From Tardiphaga sp. (GTDB lineage Bacteria; Pseudomonadota; Alphaproteobacteria; Rhizobiales; Xanthobacteraceae): 14,280 bases of DNA. This document shows positions 1-6,433 of the stretch, piece after piece. The notes under the pieces were generated by a model. The model searched no databases and was not told the DNA's origin. It worked only from the letters and a program-made list of their open reading frames with translations. A program made the position numbers and the translations under genes. The DNA lies in NCBI GenBank assembly GCA_028290325.1, contig JAQGJY010000015.1, forward strand, positions 1-14,280. The letters run 5' to 3'. The first letter of the stretch is position 1. The number at the start of each line of letters is the position of its first letter.

Positions 1-1
1 G

Positions 2-943
2 AAGCGCTTCGATGCGATCGGGGTCGACTCCACCGAGGACAGCAGGCGCGATTATCGCGAGATGCTGTTTCGAACGGTCGATGCGATGACGAACGCGATA
101 TCCGGTGTCATTCTTTATGACGAAACGATCTGGCAGAGCGCGAAAGACGGCACGCCGCTAATCAGGCTCATCGAGCAATCCGGAGCGATCCCCGGCATCA
201 AGGTCGACGAGGGCACCCAGATCCTGCCCGGCACGGCCAACGAGACCGTCACGATCGGTCTCGACCGTCTCGCCGAGCGGCTCGCCAAATATTACAAACA
301 GGGCGCGCGCTTTGCGAAATGGCGCGCGGTCATCGCTATCGATCCCGCCAAGGGCCTTCCGAGCCACGCGGCGATCGCCGCCAATGCCCATGCGCTCGCG
401 CGCTACGCGGGGCTGTGTCAGGCGGCGCAGATCGTGCCGATCGTCGAGCCGGAAGTACTGATGGACGGCGCGCATGACATCGACACTTGCATTAAAGTGA
501 CGGAGTGGATGCTGAAGGAGACCTTCCAGCAGCTGTACTTTCAGAACGTCGCGCTTGAAGGCATCATCCTGAAACCGAACATGGCAATCTCCGGCAAAAA
601 GGCGCCGACGCAGGCCGGCGTCGCGGAAGTCGCCGACAAGACGATCCGGCTTCTGAAAAATTGCGTGCCGTCGGCGGTGCCCGGGATCGCGTTCCTCTCC
701 GGCGGCCAGTCCGACGAAGCAGCCACCGCGCATCTTGATGCGATGAACAGGATCGGCGGGCTGCCATGGCCGCTGACGTTCTCCTATGGTCGCGCGTTAC
801 AATCCGCGCCGCAGAAGGCATGGTCCGGCAAGGCCGACAACATCGCGGCGGGCCAGGCCGCGTTCGCGCATCGCGCGCGGATGAACTCGCTCGCCAGCCG
901 GGGCCAATGGTCGGCCGATCTCGAAACCAAAAAGGCGTTCTGA
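2..943 (+). CDS. fba: Class I fructose-bisphosphate aldolase (5' partial)
   Basis: The enzyme reversibly cleaves fructose 1,6-bisphosphate to dihydroxyacetone phosphate and glyceraldehyde 3-phosphate through a Schiff-base lysine (cytoplasmic glycolysis/gluconeogenesis). The reading frame is open to the left edge. The codons from position 2 read KRFDAIGVDSTEDSRRDYRE, which matches the family just upstream of the first in-frame ATG at 62, so that ATG is internal and the true start lies outside. About 313 residues are visible; the family has about 340-360, so roughly 30 N-terminal residues are missing. The visible active-site motifs are K-W-R (Lys codon 316-320 region), I-V-E-P-E, the Schiff-base Lys in L-K-P-N-M (Lys codon 572-574), and L-S-G-G-Q-S, in the family order. 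The spacing of the two lysines and the acid resembles the animal muscle enzyme. The stop is 3 bp before the next gene, so the two are probably co-transcribed. Confidence 0.93.
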   Translation, partial: KRFDAIGVDSTEDSRRDYREMLFRTVDAMTNAISGVILYDETIWQSAKDGTPLIRLIEQSGAIPGIKVDEGTQILPGTANETVTIGLDRLAERLAKYYKQGARFAKWRAVIAIDPAKGLPSHAAIAANAHALARYAGLCQAAQIVPIVEPEVLMDGAHDIDTCIKVTEWMLKETFQQLYFQNVALEGIILKPNMAISGKKAPTQAGVAEVADKTIRLLKNCVPSAVPGIAFLSGGQSDEAATAHLDAMNRIGGLPWPLTFSYGRALQSAPQKAWSGKADNIAAGQAAFAHRARMNSLASRGQWSADLETKKAF

Positions 944-946
944 CCC

Positions 947-1633
947 TTGAGTAAATCGTCGACCAAGCCGCCGCCGCCGCGTCCCGCGCCCCGTCTCTAT
1001 CTGCAAACGCCTGTGGTCGATGACCCGATCCCGCTGCTCGCGGCGCTGCCGGCCTTGCTGGCCGCCGCCGACATCGCGGCGGTGCTGCTGCGACTCGCGC
1101 CGAGCGATCCGCGCACGCTGACGTCACGCATCAAGGCGCTTGCGCCCATCGCGCAGGCTGGCGGCGCGGCGCTGCTGGTGGACGGCCACGCCGAACTGAT
1201 CGCGCGGGGCGGCGCCGACGGCGCCCATGTCGCCGGCATTGACGCCATGCAAGAAGCGCTGCCGACGCTCAAGCCGGACCGCATCATCGGCGTCGGCGAT
1301 CTCGCGACCCGCCACGACGCGATGACGGCCGGTGAAGCCGGCGCGGATTATGTGTTGTTCGGCGAGCGCGACAGCCATGGCGAGCGGCCGGCGGCCGAGG
1401 CCATCGCCGAGCGGCTGAACTGGTGGGCCGAACTGTTCGAGCCGCCCTGCATCGGTTTTGCGGAATCCTTCGCTGAGGCCAATTTGTTCGCGCAGGCCGG
1501 CGCCGATTTCGTGCTGGTCGGCGATTGCATCTGGAACGATCCGCGCGGCGCGGCGCAGGCGCTGATGGACGCCGCGCATGCGATCAGGCTAAATCAATCC
1601 TCAGAGGACAAACGATCAGCCGAATCGGGATAG
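947..1633 (+). CDS. ThiE-like (thiamine phosphate synthase family) TIM-barrel protein, degenerate motifs
   Basis: A 228-residue protein starting at a TTG that lies 3 bp after the aldolase stop. An AAGG about 11 bp upstream is a usable ribosome binding site, and no ATG exists before residue 101, so the TTG start with translational coupling is favoured. The N-terminal P-R-L-Y-L-Q-T-P strand, the D-G-A-H segment (residues 91-94), G-A-D-Y-V-L-F-G (132-139) and G-A-D-F-V-L-V-G (185-192) follow the thiamine phosphate synthase / TenI barrel order. True ThiE proteins have a D-G-V-H-L-G-Q-x-D motif and a T-x-T-K phosphate/pyrimidine segment. Here the first reads D-G-A-H-V-A-G-I-D and the second is absent. 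I therefore see a family member that may not make thiamine phosphate. Its pairing with the aldolase gene is, from memory, common in Bradyrhizobium relatives. Confidence 0.75.
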   Translation: MSKSSTKPPPPRPAPRLYLQTPVVDDPIPLLAALPALLAAADIAAVLLRLAPSDPRTLTSRIKALAPIAQAGGAALLVDGHAELIARGGADGAHVAGIDAMQEALPTLKPDRIIGVGDLATRHDAMTAGEAGADYVLFGERDSHGERPAAEAIAERLNWWAELFEPPCIGFAESFAEANLFAQAGADFVLVGDCIWNDPRGAAQALMDAAHAIRLNQSSEDKRSAESG

Positions 1634-1641
1634 CGAAGGGG

Positions 1642-2793
1642 ATGTCGGATCTGCGAATCGCGATCATATTGACGGGCTGGCTCGCATTGACGGGCGGCGC
1701 TGTCGCGCAGATGTCGCTGACCCCTCCTGGCTTGCAGCCGCCGCCCGGCTCGAGCCGCGCGCCCATGCCGAAGGCCAAAGCCCCCGTGAAGGCCGCGCCG
1801 AAAGCAGTTCCTAAAGCAGCTCCCAGAGCCATTCCCAAAGCAGCACCCAAGGCGGCGCCCAAAGCGCCCGCGAAAGCGCCCAGCGCCGCCAAGACGGCGC
1901 CGAGGCCGGCAGCCGCGACCCCTGCCCCAGCGCCGGCGGCGGCCGCGCCGAACGATCCCAATGTCGATCTGGTGTACGGCGCGTATCAGCGCGGCGCTTA
2001 CAAGAGCGCGTTCGATCTCGCCACCCAGCGCGCGCAGGAGAACAACGATCCGAAAGCGATGGCGATGCTTGGCGAGTTGTATTCCAACGGCTTCGGCACC
2101 AAGCGCGATTACGCCAAGGCCGCCGAATGGTTCAAGCGCGCCGCCGATCTGGGTGATCCGCAAGGCATGTACTCTTACGCGATGCTGCGGATGTCCGGCC
2201 GAGGCGGACCCGCCGACCGCGAGGAAGGCGCGCGCTGGCTCGCCTCCGCCGCCAAGGTCGGCAATCCGAAGGCGGCCTATAATCTCGCGCTGCTCTATCT
2301 CGACGGCCAGACCTTTCCGCAGGATATCAAGCGCGCCGCCGAACTGCTGCGCGTCGCCGCCGATGCCGGCAATCCGGAAGCGCAATACGCGCTGGCGACG
2401 TTCTATAAAGAAGGCACCGGCGTCGAAAAGGACCTCGACAAGGCCGTGCGGCTGCTTCAGGCCGCCGCCTTGAGCGACAATGTCGATGCCGAGGTCGAAT
2501 ACGCCATCGCGCTCTATAACGGCACCGGGACACCCAAGAACGAAGCCGCCGCCGTGGCGTTGCTTCGCAAGGCGGCGCGGCAGAACAGCCCGATCGCGCA
2601 GAACCGCCTCGCCCGCGTGCTCGTCACCGGCCAGGGCGCGCCCGTGGACAAGATCGAGGGCCTGAAGTGGCATATCGTCGCCAAGACCGCCGGCAAGGGC
2701 GATCTGATGCTCGACGAGGCGCTGGCCCAGCTCTCGCCGGAGGACCGGGCCAAGGCGCAGCAGGATGCCCGCAAATGGCTCGGCGTGAAATAG
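1642..2793 (+). CDS. Exported Sel1-repeat (TPR-like) protein
   Basis: A protein of 383 residues. The ATG at 1642 is chosen because it gives a classic signal peptide: a charged start (M-S-D-L-R), a hydrophobic core, then A-V-A before Gln23 as the likely signal peptidase site. The longer frame upstream overlaps the ThiE-like gene. AAGGGG sits directly against the ATG, so the ribosome binding site is unusually close. After the signal comes a Lys/Ala/Pro-rich linker (about residues 42-104) and then about six Sel1-type repeats (about 136-350). These show alternating A-x-x-x-L-G-x-x-Y-x-x-G and A-x-x-W-x-x-x-A-A patterns, for example A-M-L-G-E-L-Y-S-N-G and A-A-E-W-F-K-R-A-A. Sel1 solenoids are protein-binding scaffolds; the partner cannot be read from sequence. 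The gene starts 8 bp after the upstream stop, so it is likely in the same operon. Confidence 0.85.
   Translation: MSDLRIAIILTGWLALTGGAVAQMSLTPPGLQPPPGSSRAPMPKAKAPVKAAPKAVPKAAPRAIPKAAPKAAPKAPAKAPSAAKTAPRPAAATPAPAPAAAAPNDPNVDLVYGAYQRGAYKSAFDLATQRAQENNDPKAMAMLGELYSNGFGTKRDYAKAAEWFKRAADLGDPQGMYSYAMLRMSGRGGPADREEGARWLASAAKVGNPKAAYNLALLYLDGQTFPQDIKRAAELLRVAADAGNPEAQYALATFYKEGTGVEKDLDKAVRLLQAAALSDNVDAEVEYAIALYNGTGTPKNEAAAVALLRKAARQNSPIAQNRLARVLVTGQGAPVDKIEGLKWHIVAKTAGKGDLMLDEALAQLSPEDRAKAQQDARKWLGVK
1765..1893 (+). repeat. Degenerate in-gene repeat encoding a Lys-Ala-Pro linker
   Basis: Within the Sel1-repeat gene, short units of the form CCCAAAGCNGC recur with small variations (residues 42-84 of the protein). 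They encode K-A-x-P / P-K-A-A steps. The product is a basic, proline-rich, presumably extended linker between the signal peptide and the solenoid. Such units can change copy number by slippage. Confidence 0.7.
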
Positions 2794-2902
2794 CGGCCCA
2801 GCCAGACGCGCCTTGACGTGGCCACCCTCGCAGGGCACCCAGTCATCGCTCCAATCAATTCCTCTTTTTCAGACCTGTCGCGGGTCGCCGTGAGTCCAGT
2901 CC

Positions 2903-3697
2903 ATGCTGCAATCCGCCCTCATGAACGTCATGGTCAAGGCCGCGCGCCGCGCCGGCCGCAGCCTCAAGCGCGATCTCGGCGAAATCGAAAACCTTCAGGT
3001 CTCGATGAAGGGCCCGGCGAATTTCGTGACGATGGCCGACAAGCGGTCCGAGGAAATTCTCTACACCGACCTGACCAAAGCGCGGCCCGGCTACGGTTTC
3101 ATCGGCGAGGAAGGCGGCCTTCGCGAAGGCGCGGACAAGACCCACACCTGGATCGTCGATCCGCTCGACGGCACCACGAACTTCCTGCACGGCATTCCGC
3201 AATTCGCGATCTCGATCGGGTTGCTGCGCGAAGGCGTGATCATAGCCGGGCTGATCTACAATCCCGCGAACGAAGAACTCTACACCGCCGAGCGCGGCAA
3301 GGGCGCGTTCCTCAACGACACCCGGCTGCGCGTCGCCAACCGCAAGCAGTTGAACGATTGCGTCATCGCTTGCGGCCTGCCGCATATCGGGCGGGGCAAT
3401 CATGAACTGTCGCGGCAGGAGATGACCGCGTTGCAGCCGAAAGTCGCGGGTCTGCGCCGTTTCGGCGCGGCGTCGCTCGATCTGGCCTACGTCGCGGCCG
3501 GCCGCCTCGACGGCTACTGGGAACGCAATCTGCAACAATGGGATATCGCGGCGGGCATCGTGATGATCCGCGAAGCCGGCGGCGTGGTGTCGGACATTCA
3601 GGGCCGCGATGTCGACGCGCTCGCGACCGGCAACGTGGTCTGCGGCAACGAAGCAGTGCACGATCAGCTCGTGAAGATTCTCAAGCCGCTCAAGTAA
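2903..3697 (+). CDS. suhB: Inositol monophosphatase family protein (SuhB-type)
   Basis: A 264-residue protein, the usual length for this family of Mg2+-dependent, Li+-sensitive phosphatases acting on inositol phosphates or related sugar phosphates. Visible motifs are G-E-E (residues 68-70), the metal-binding W-I-V-D-P-L-D-G-T-T-N (83-93, with Asp86 and Asp89) and the C-terminal W-D-I-A-A-G (213-218, with Asp214), all in the canonical order. The ATG at 2903 gives the family-typical N-terminus M-L-Q-S-A-L-M-N-V-M. No strong ribosome binding site precedes it, and ATG 2921 is a weaker alternative. The substrate cannot be read: family members include inositol, histidinol and PAP phosphatases, and SuhB proteins with an RNA-polymerase-associated role. 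The gene is 109 bp after the Sel1 gene and converges on nicX with only 2 bp between the stop codons. Confidence 0.9.
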   Translation: MLQSALMNVMVKAARRAGRSLKRDLGEIENLQVSMKGPANFVTMADKRSEEILYTDLTKARPGYGFIGEEGGLREGADKTHTWIVDPLDGTTNFLHGIPQFAISIGLLREGVIIAGLIYNPANEELYTAERGKGAFLNDTRLRVANRKQLNDCVIACGLPHIGRGNHELSRQEMTALQPKVAGLRRFGAASLDLAYVAAGRLDGYWERNLQQWDIAAGIVMIREAGGVVSDIQGRDVDALATGNVVCGNEAVHDQLVKILKPLK

Positions 3698-3699
3698 TT

Positions 3700-4722
3700 T
3701 CAGGCCGCCTTCATCTCCTTCACGGCGATGTCGCCATCGAGCACCATCGGCTCGCCGTCGAGAAACAGCGAGCAGCCGCGCATCGGAATATCGAGGTGGC
3801 ACGCGGTGTCATTCGGCCCGCCGAGTTCGTTGTTGGGTCCGGTCGAGAACATCACGTTGCCGTAGAAGGAGCGAAGCTCCATGCCCATGCCGCCACCGAA
3901 CTGGGTCAGCCCGTGCCACTGCGCGCGATGGTCGAGACCCCAGCCGACATGGCTCATGCCCATGCCGCGCGGGTCTTTGAACTCGCCCATGTAACTCTTG
4001 ATCAATTCGGCTTCGAGCCCGCCGCGAATGTCGGTGACCCAGCCGTTTTCGATCGTGTAGACCACCGGTTCGCGGACATAGGTGTTGAACGGCAGCAGAA
4101 CGTCACCCGGCGCGAGCACGATCGTTCCATCGACGCCATCGTCGGCGGCGCCGGTGAAGACGAAGGCGGCCGGCCAGTGATCCCAGCGCCCCGGCGTATC
4201 GGTGTAGCCATATTCGGAGATCGTCGGATAGCTGCCGATCTTGTAGGTGACATCCGTGCCATGCCTCGACGTGATGTGCATCGTCTTCGCCTTGGCCAGA
4301 TAGTGCGCGCCGATTTCGACGCGCTCGCGCAGTTCCGTCGTGGGCAGCAGCCGCGCCAGCAATGGCGCGGGCTCGACGGCCGTGAGAATGCGGACCCCGG
4401 CGGCCTGGATCGCCATCTGCTCCGGGCTGAACAAGAGGAAGATCAGATCGACGACCATGTCGGCCTGCTTGAGCGCCTCCACGGCATCGGCATTCGCGGC
4501 CAGACCGGTCGCGCCGACGGCCCACGCACCGCTGCCTTGCACCGGCGCGGGCAGACGCAAGTGATACATCCGCGCGCCCAACCGCTGACCGGCCGCAAGA
4601 AACGCGTCGGCGTAATCGAGGCGTTCGGCGCCCTGACTGAGGACGATCACCTTTTGACTGTCATTCACGCCACTGAGCGTCAATTGGTGCAGACAAATTT
4701 CCATCAACGAATTGAAGTCCAT
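3700..4722 (-). CDS. nicX: 2,5-dihydroxypyridine 5,6-dioxygenase
   Basis: A 340-residue protein recognised as NicX, the mononuclear non-haem Fe(II) dioxygenase that opens the pyridine ring of 2,5-dihydroxypyridine to N-formylmaleamate in aerobic nicotinate breakdown. The P. putida enzyme binds iron through His265, Ser302, His318 and Asp320. Here His309 and Asp311 in C-H-L-D-I-P-M-R and Ser293 in M-F-S-T-G-P fit with an offset of 9. His258 in M-S-H-V-G-W-G fits with an offset of 7. With that same offset of 7, the substrate-guiding Leu104-His105 pair would be Leu97-Phe98 in F-L-L-F-S-P-E-Q, so His appears replaced. The start at 4722 has a strong AAAGGA ribosome binding site (complement of 4731-4736) 8 bp upstream. 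The gene lies 134 bp downstream of nicC on the same strand and may share its transcript. Confidence 0.9.
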   Translation of the reverse strand: MDFNSLMEICLHQLTLSGVNDSQKVIVLSQGAERLDYADAFLAAGQRLGARMYHLRLPAPVQGSGAWAVGATGLAANADAVEALKQADMVVDLIFLLFSPEQMAIQAAGVRILTAVEPAPLLARLLPTTELRERVEIGAHYLAKAKTMHITSRHGTDVTYKIGSYPTISEYGYTDTPGRWDHWPAAFVFTGAADDGVDGTIVLAPGDVLLPFNTYVREPVVYTIENGWVTDIRGGLEAELIKSYMGEFKDPRGMGMSHVGWGLDHRAQWHGLTQFGGGMGMELRSFYGNVMFSTGPNNELGGPNDTACHLDIPMRGCSLFLDGEPMVLDGDIAVKEMKAA

Positions 4723-4795
4723 CGGTCACGTCCTTTTTGATGCGAACGACCAATGCCGTTCTTCTCGCAGTGTCGACGGTGAAAAACTGCCCCGG

Positions 4796-4840
4796 TTGAT
4801 CGAGCGCGCAGCGGCCCGATTGATCAGGTGCGCGGCCCGC
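4796..4840. repeat. Imperfect tandem repeat in the nicC-nicX gap
   Basis: In the 134-bp gap between nicC and nicX two adjacent units begin with TTGATC (4796 and 4820) and end with GCGGCCCG (24 and about 21 bp). The unit is GC-rich and can form short CGCGCA/TGCGCG stems on the nicC-nicX transcript. No function is evident; a processing or partial-termination site between the two genes is possible. Confidence 0.4.
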
Positions 4841-4856
4841 GTCCTCCGCCGCGCGG

Positions 4857-6005
4857 TCACGCGGCCAGCCCGTCGATCAGCGGCGCTTCATAGATGTCGT
4901 AACCGTAGACCCAGGCGGGATCTTCCTGATGACGCAGGAAGGTGTTGGCATTGGACACCGCCTGAACGCGCGAGGCGCGATCCTTTCGGTTGGCTTCATA
5001 AAGCGCGAAGGCGGTGGCGAAATCGGACAGCCCGGTCCGCGACAGGCAGCGCGTCAACATCGCCGCATCCTCGATCGCCATGCCGGCGCCTTGGGCCATG
5101 TGCGGCTTCATCGGATGGCAGGCATCGCCGAGCAACACCAGGCGACCCCTGCTCCAGATCGGCAGCGGATCGCGATTCAGCAGCGGCCATTTCGAGACTT
5201 CGTCGGTGCTGTCGATCAGCGCCTGAACGATCGGGCCGTAATCGGCAAAAGCCGCGCGCATCTCGTCGCGGCTGGACGGCGCGGAGCCGCCGTCGAAATC
5301 CCAGGCCGGATGCGGCACCCCGGTGACGTAGTAATATTCGTCGCGGCGGTCGGTGGTGAAGTAAGCCATCAGGTGGCGGTCCTCGCTCCACCATTTCACG
5401 CAGGACTCGAAGTCCAGATCATAACGCGCGAGGCGCTCGCCGCTGATCAAGGCCCGATGCGCCACCCAGCCGCTGTATTTCGGCTTCTCCGAACCGAGAA
5501 GGATTTCCCGAATTCTGGAATTGATGCCATCCGCGCCGACGACGATATCCGCCTTGACCCGCGTGCCATCCGCGAATGTCAGATCGACACCCGAGCCGTC
5601 GTCCGCGATCGAGGTCAGACGCTTGTCGAAATGAACCGAGCCCGGGGCGAGTTGCGCCATCTGCAATGCATGCAGGTCGCCGCGATGCACCGTGACGTAA
5701 GGCGCGCCATATTCCTTCACCGCGAAATCGCCCAACGGAATGCGGGACAGGTAATCCCCGGTGGCGCCGTCGCGGCTGAACCAGAAATCCGGCTGCGAAC
5801 TCATCTTCACGAGCGCATCCTCGATGCCGAGGCGGCGAAAGATCTTCATGATGTTCGGACCCATGTGGATCCCGGCCCCTATTCGCGAGAACGATGGCGC
5901 CTGTTCGAAAACATCGACCGCAAAGCCCGCGTTCTGAAGCAGTGCGCCGGCTGCCGCGCCACCGAGTCCCGCTCCGATTATCGCAATGCGAGGTTGACTG
6001 GACAT
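4857..6005 (-). CDS. nicC: 6-hydroxynicotinate 3-monooxygenase (FAD-dependent)
   Basis: NicC performs NADH- and O2-dependent decarboxylative hydroxylation of 6-hydroxynicotinate to 2,5-dihydroxypyridine in the cytoplasm. The ATG at 6005 gives 382 residues, the same length as the P. putida enzyme as I recall it. The frame runs on to 6080, but a GTGGAG ribosome binding site (complement of 6017-6022) precedes 6005, and the Rossmann motif G-A-G-L-G-G begins at residue 11 from this start. The FAD motif G-R-L-V-L-L-G-D-A-C-H-P (287-298, Asp294) is present. The residues implicated in catalysis or substrate binding in P. putida NicC (His47, Cys202, His211, Tyr215, His302) are all found at the same numbers. 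Long stretches such as E-D-P-A-W-V-Y-G-Y-D are family-diagnostic. The gene is divergent from nicR, with a candidate operator over its promoter, and is probably co-transcribed with nicX. Confidence 0.95.
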   Translation of the reverse strand: MSSQPRIAIIGAGLGGAAAGALLQNAGFAVDVFEQAPSFSRIGAGIHMGPNIMKIFRRLGIEDALVKMSSQPDFWFSRDGATGDYLSRIPLGDFAVKEYGAPYVTVHRGDLHALQMAQLAPGSVHFDKRLTSIADDGSGVDLTFADGTRVKADIVVGADGINSRIREILLGSEKPKYSGWVAHRALISGERLARYDLDFESCVKWWSEDRHLMAYFTTDRRDEYYYVTGVPHPAWDFDGGSAPSSRDEMRAAFADYGPIVQALIDSTDEVSKWPLLNRDPLPIWSRGRLVLLGDACHPMKPHMAQGAGMAIEDAAMLTRCLSRTGLSDFATAFALYEANRKDRASRVQAVSNANTFLRHQEDPAWVYGYDIYEAPLIDGLAA

Positions 6006-6062
6006 GGCTCGCAAATCTCCACTGAGACGACAAATGCCAATCGGGCGGTCCCGGATGACCAA

Positions 6063-6091
6063 AATAAATAGCGTACACACTATTTAAGCAA
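6063..6091 (-). promoter_or_regulatory. Candidate nicC promoter
   Basis: On the - strand, TTGCTT (complement of 6086-6091) and TTTATT (complement of 6063-6068) are spaced by 17 bp. The -35 match is weak and the -10 match moderate. The proposed operator (6066-6085) fills the spacer, so a bound repressor would block RNA polymerase. Transcription would start near 6056, about 50 bp before the nicC ATG. Confidence 0.35.
6066..6085. promoter_or_regulatory. Candidate NicR operator upstream of nicC (site 1)
   Basis: AAATAG and CTATTT form a perfect 6-bp inverted repeat around an 8-bp centre; 8 of 10 base pairs across the 20-bp site are symmetric. Its core, AGCGTACACACT at 6070-6081, read on the - strand matches the core of site 2 (6197-6208) at 10 of 12 positions. 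The consensus AGYGTNNACRCT is itself palindromic, as expected for a dimeric MarR-family repressor. Assignment to NicR is inferred from position and symmetry. Confidence 0.6.
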
Positions 6092-6166
6092 GCCCGATTT
6101 ATGCTCATGCTCCGATAAAAGATTGTGCAACGCCGCATCGGAGGCCGATTCGTCTCTCCTAATCGA

Positions 6167-6195
6167 TTGACGCCGGTTAAAAACCGCCAAATACT
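6167..6195 (+). promoter_or_regulatory. Candidate nicR promoter
   Basis: TTGACG (6167-6172), a 17-bp spacer and AATACT (6190-6195) resemble a sigma-70 promoter (5/6 and 4/6 matches). The start would be near 6202, inside the second operator candidate. A 5-bp inverted repeat CGGTT-AAA-AACCG (6174-6186) lies in the spacer. The leader to the nicR start would be about 230 nt, unusually long. Confidence 0.5.
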
Positions 6196-6196
6196 A

Positions 6197-6208
6197 AGTG
6201 TACACGCT
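6197..6208. promoter_or_regulatory. Candidate NicR operator at the nicR promoter (site 2)
   Basis: AGTGTACACGCT contains the perfect 8-bp palindrome GTGTACAC (6198-6205) and matches the inverted core of site 1 at 10 of 12 bases. It lies just downstream of the proposed -10 of nicR, over the predicted start point, a typical place for autorepression. No other copy of AGYGTNNACRCT was noticed elsewhere in the window by eye. Confidence 0.6.
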
Positions 6209-6226
6209 CTGATGAGGTGATCGGCC

Positions 6227-6337
6227 ATGATCTCCCCGGCCAAGCGAAAGCCTGTATGCGCGACGGATGCCGCCGCTCCGCCAGGCGCGGACCCGGCCGG
6301 TGGTCGTATTCGCGTCGCCACGCGGCGCTGCCGATGA
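6227..6337 (+). other. Possible leader ORF upstream of nicR
   Basis: A 36-codon frame (M-I-S-P-A-K-R-K-P-V... to a TGA at 6335-6337) starts 9 bp after a GAGG (6214-6217) and lies within the long leader predicted for nicR. It is in the same frame as nicR but separated by a stop. The peptide resembles nothing I know. It could be a translated leader, or chance in GC-rich DNA. Confidence 0.2.
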
Positions 6338-6379
6338 GCATGATCAAGCCTCTTGCCGAAGGCCCCGGCGGGACCGTAG

Positions 6380-6399
6380 TGCAACCATGGCGCGTTGCA
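6380..6399. promoter_or_regulatory. Inverted repeat TGCAAC-N8-GTTGCA before nicR
   Basis: A perfect 6-bp inverted repeat with an 8-bp spacer, ending 34 bp before the nicR ATG. It could be an operator for a second regulator or a small hairpin in the nicR leader. It does not share the AGYGTNNACRCT core of the two NicR operator candidates. Confidence 0.35.
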
Positions 6400-6433
6400 G
6401 TCTCGATCAGCGTTGGCCAAAGGACTGCGGCTG

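Noticed and set aside
1594..2838. Long open frame (414 codons) on the - strand over the Sel1-repeat gene
   Set aside because: It mirrors the codon structure of a GC-rich gene whose + strand product has a signal peptide and clear Sel1 repeats; the antisense product is Arg/Gly-rich with no recognisable domain.
3538..4740. 400-codon + strand frame covering nicX
   Set aside because: Antisense shadow of nicX, which has iron-ligand motifs and a strong ribosome binding site; the + frame also overlaps the end of suhB.
4929..6071. 380-codon + strand frame covering nicC
   Set aside because: Antisense shadow of nicC, whose FAD and catalytic residues are all in place.
6006..6080. N-terminal extension of nicC to 6080
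   Set aside because: It would place the start codon inside the operator palindrome and before the likely transcript start; the ATG at 6005 gives the family length and residue numbering.
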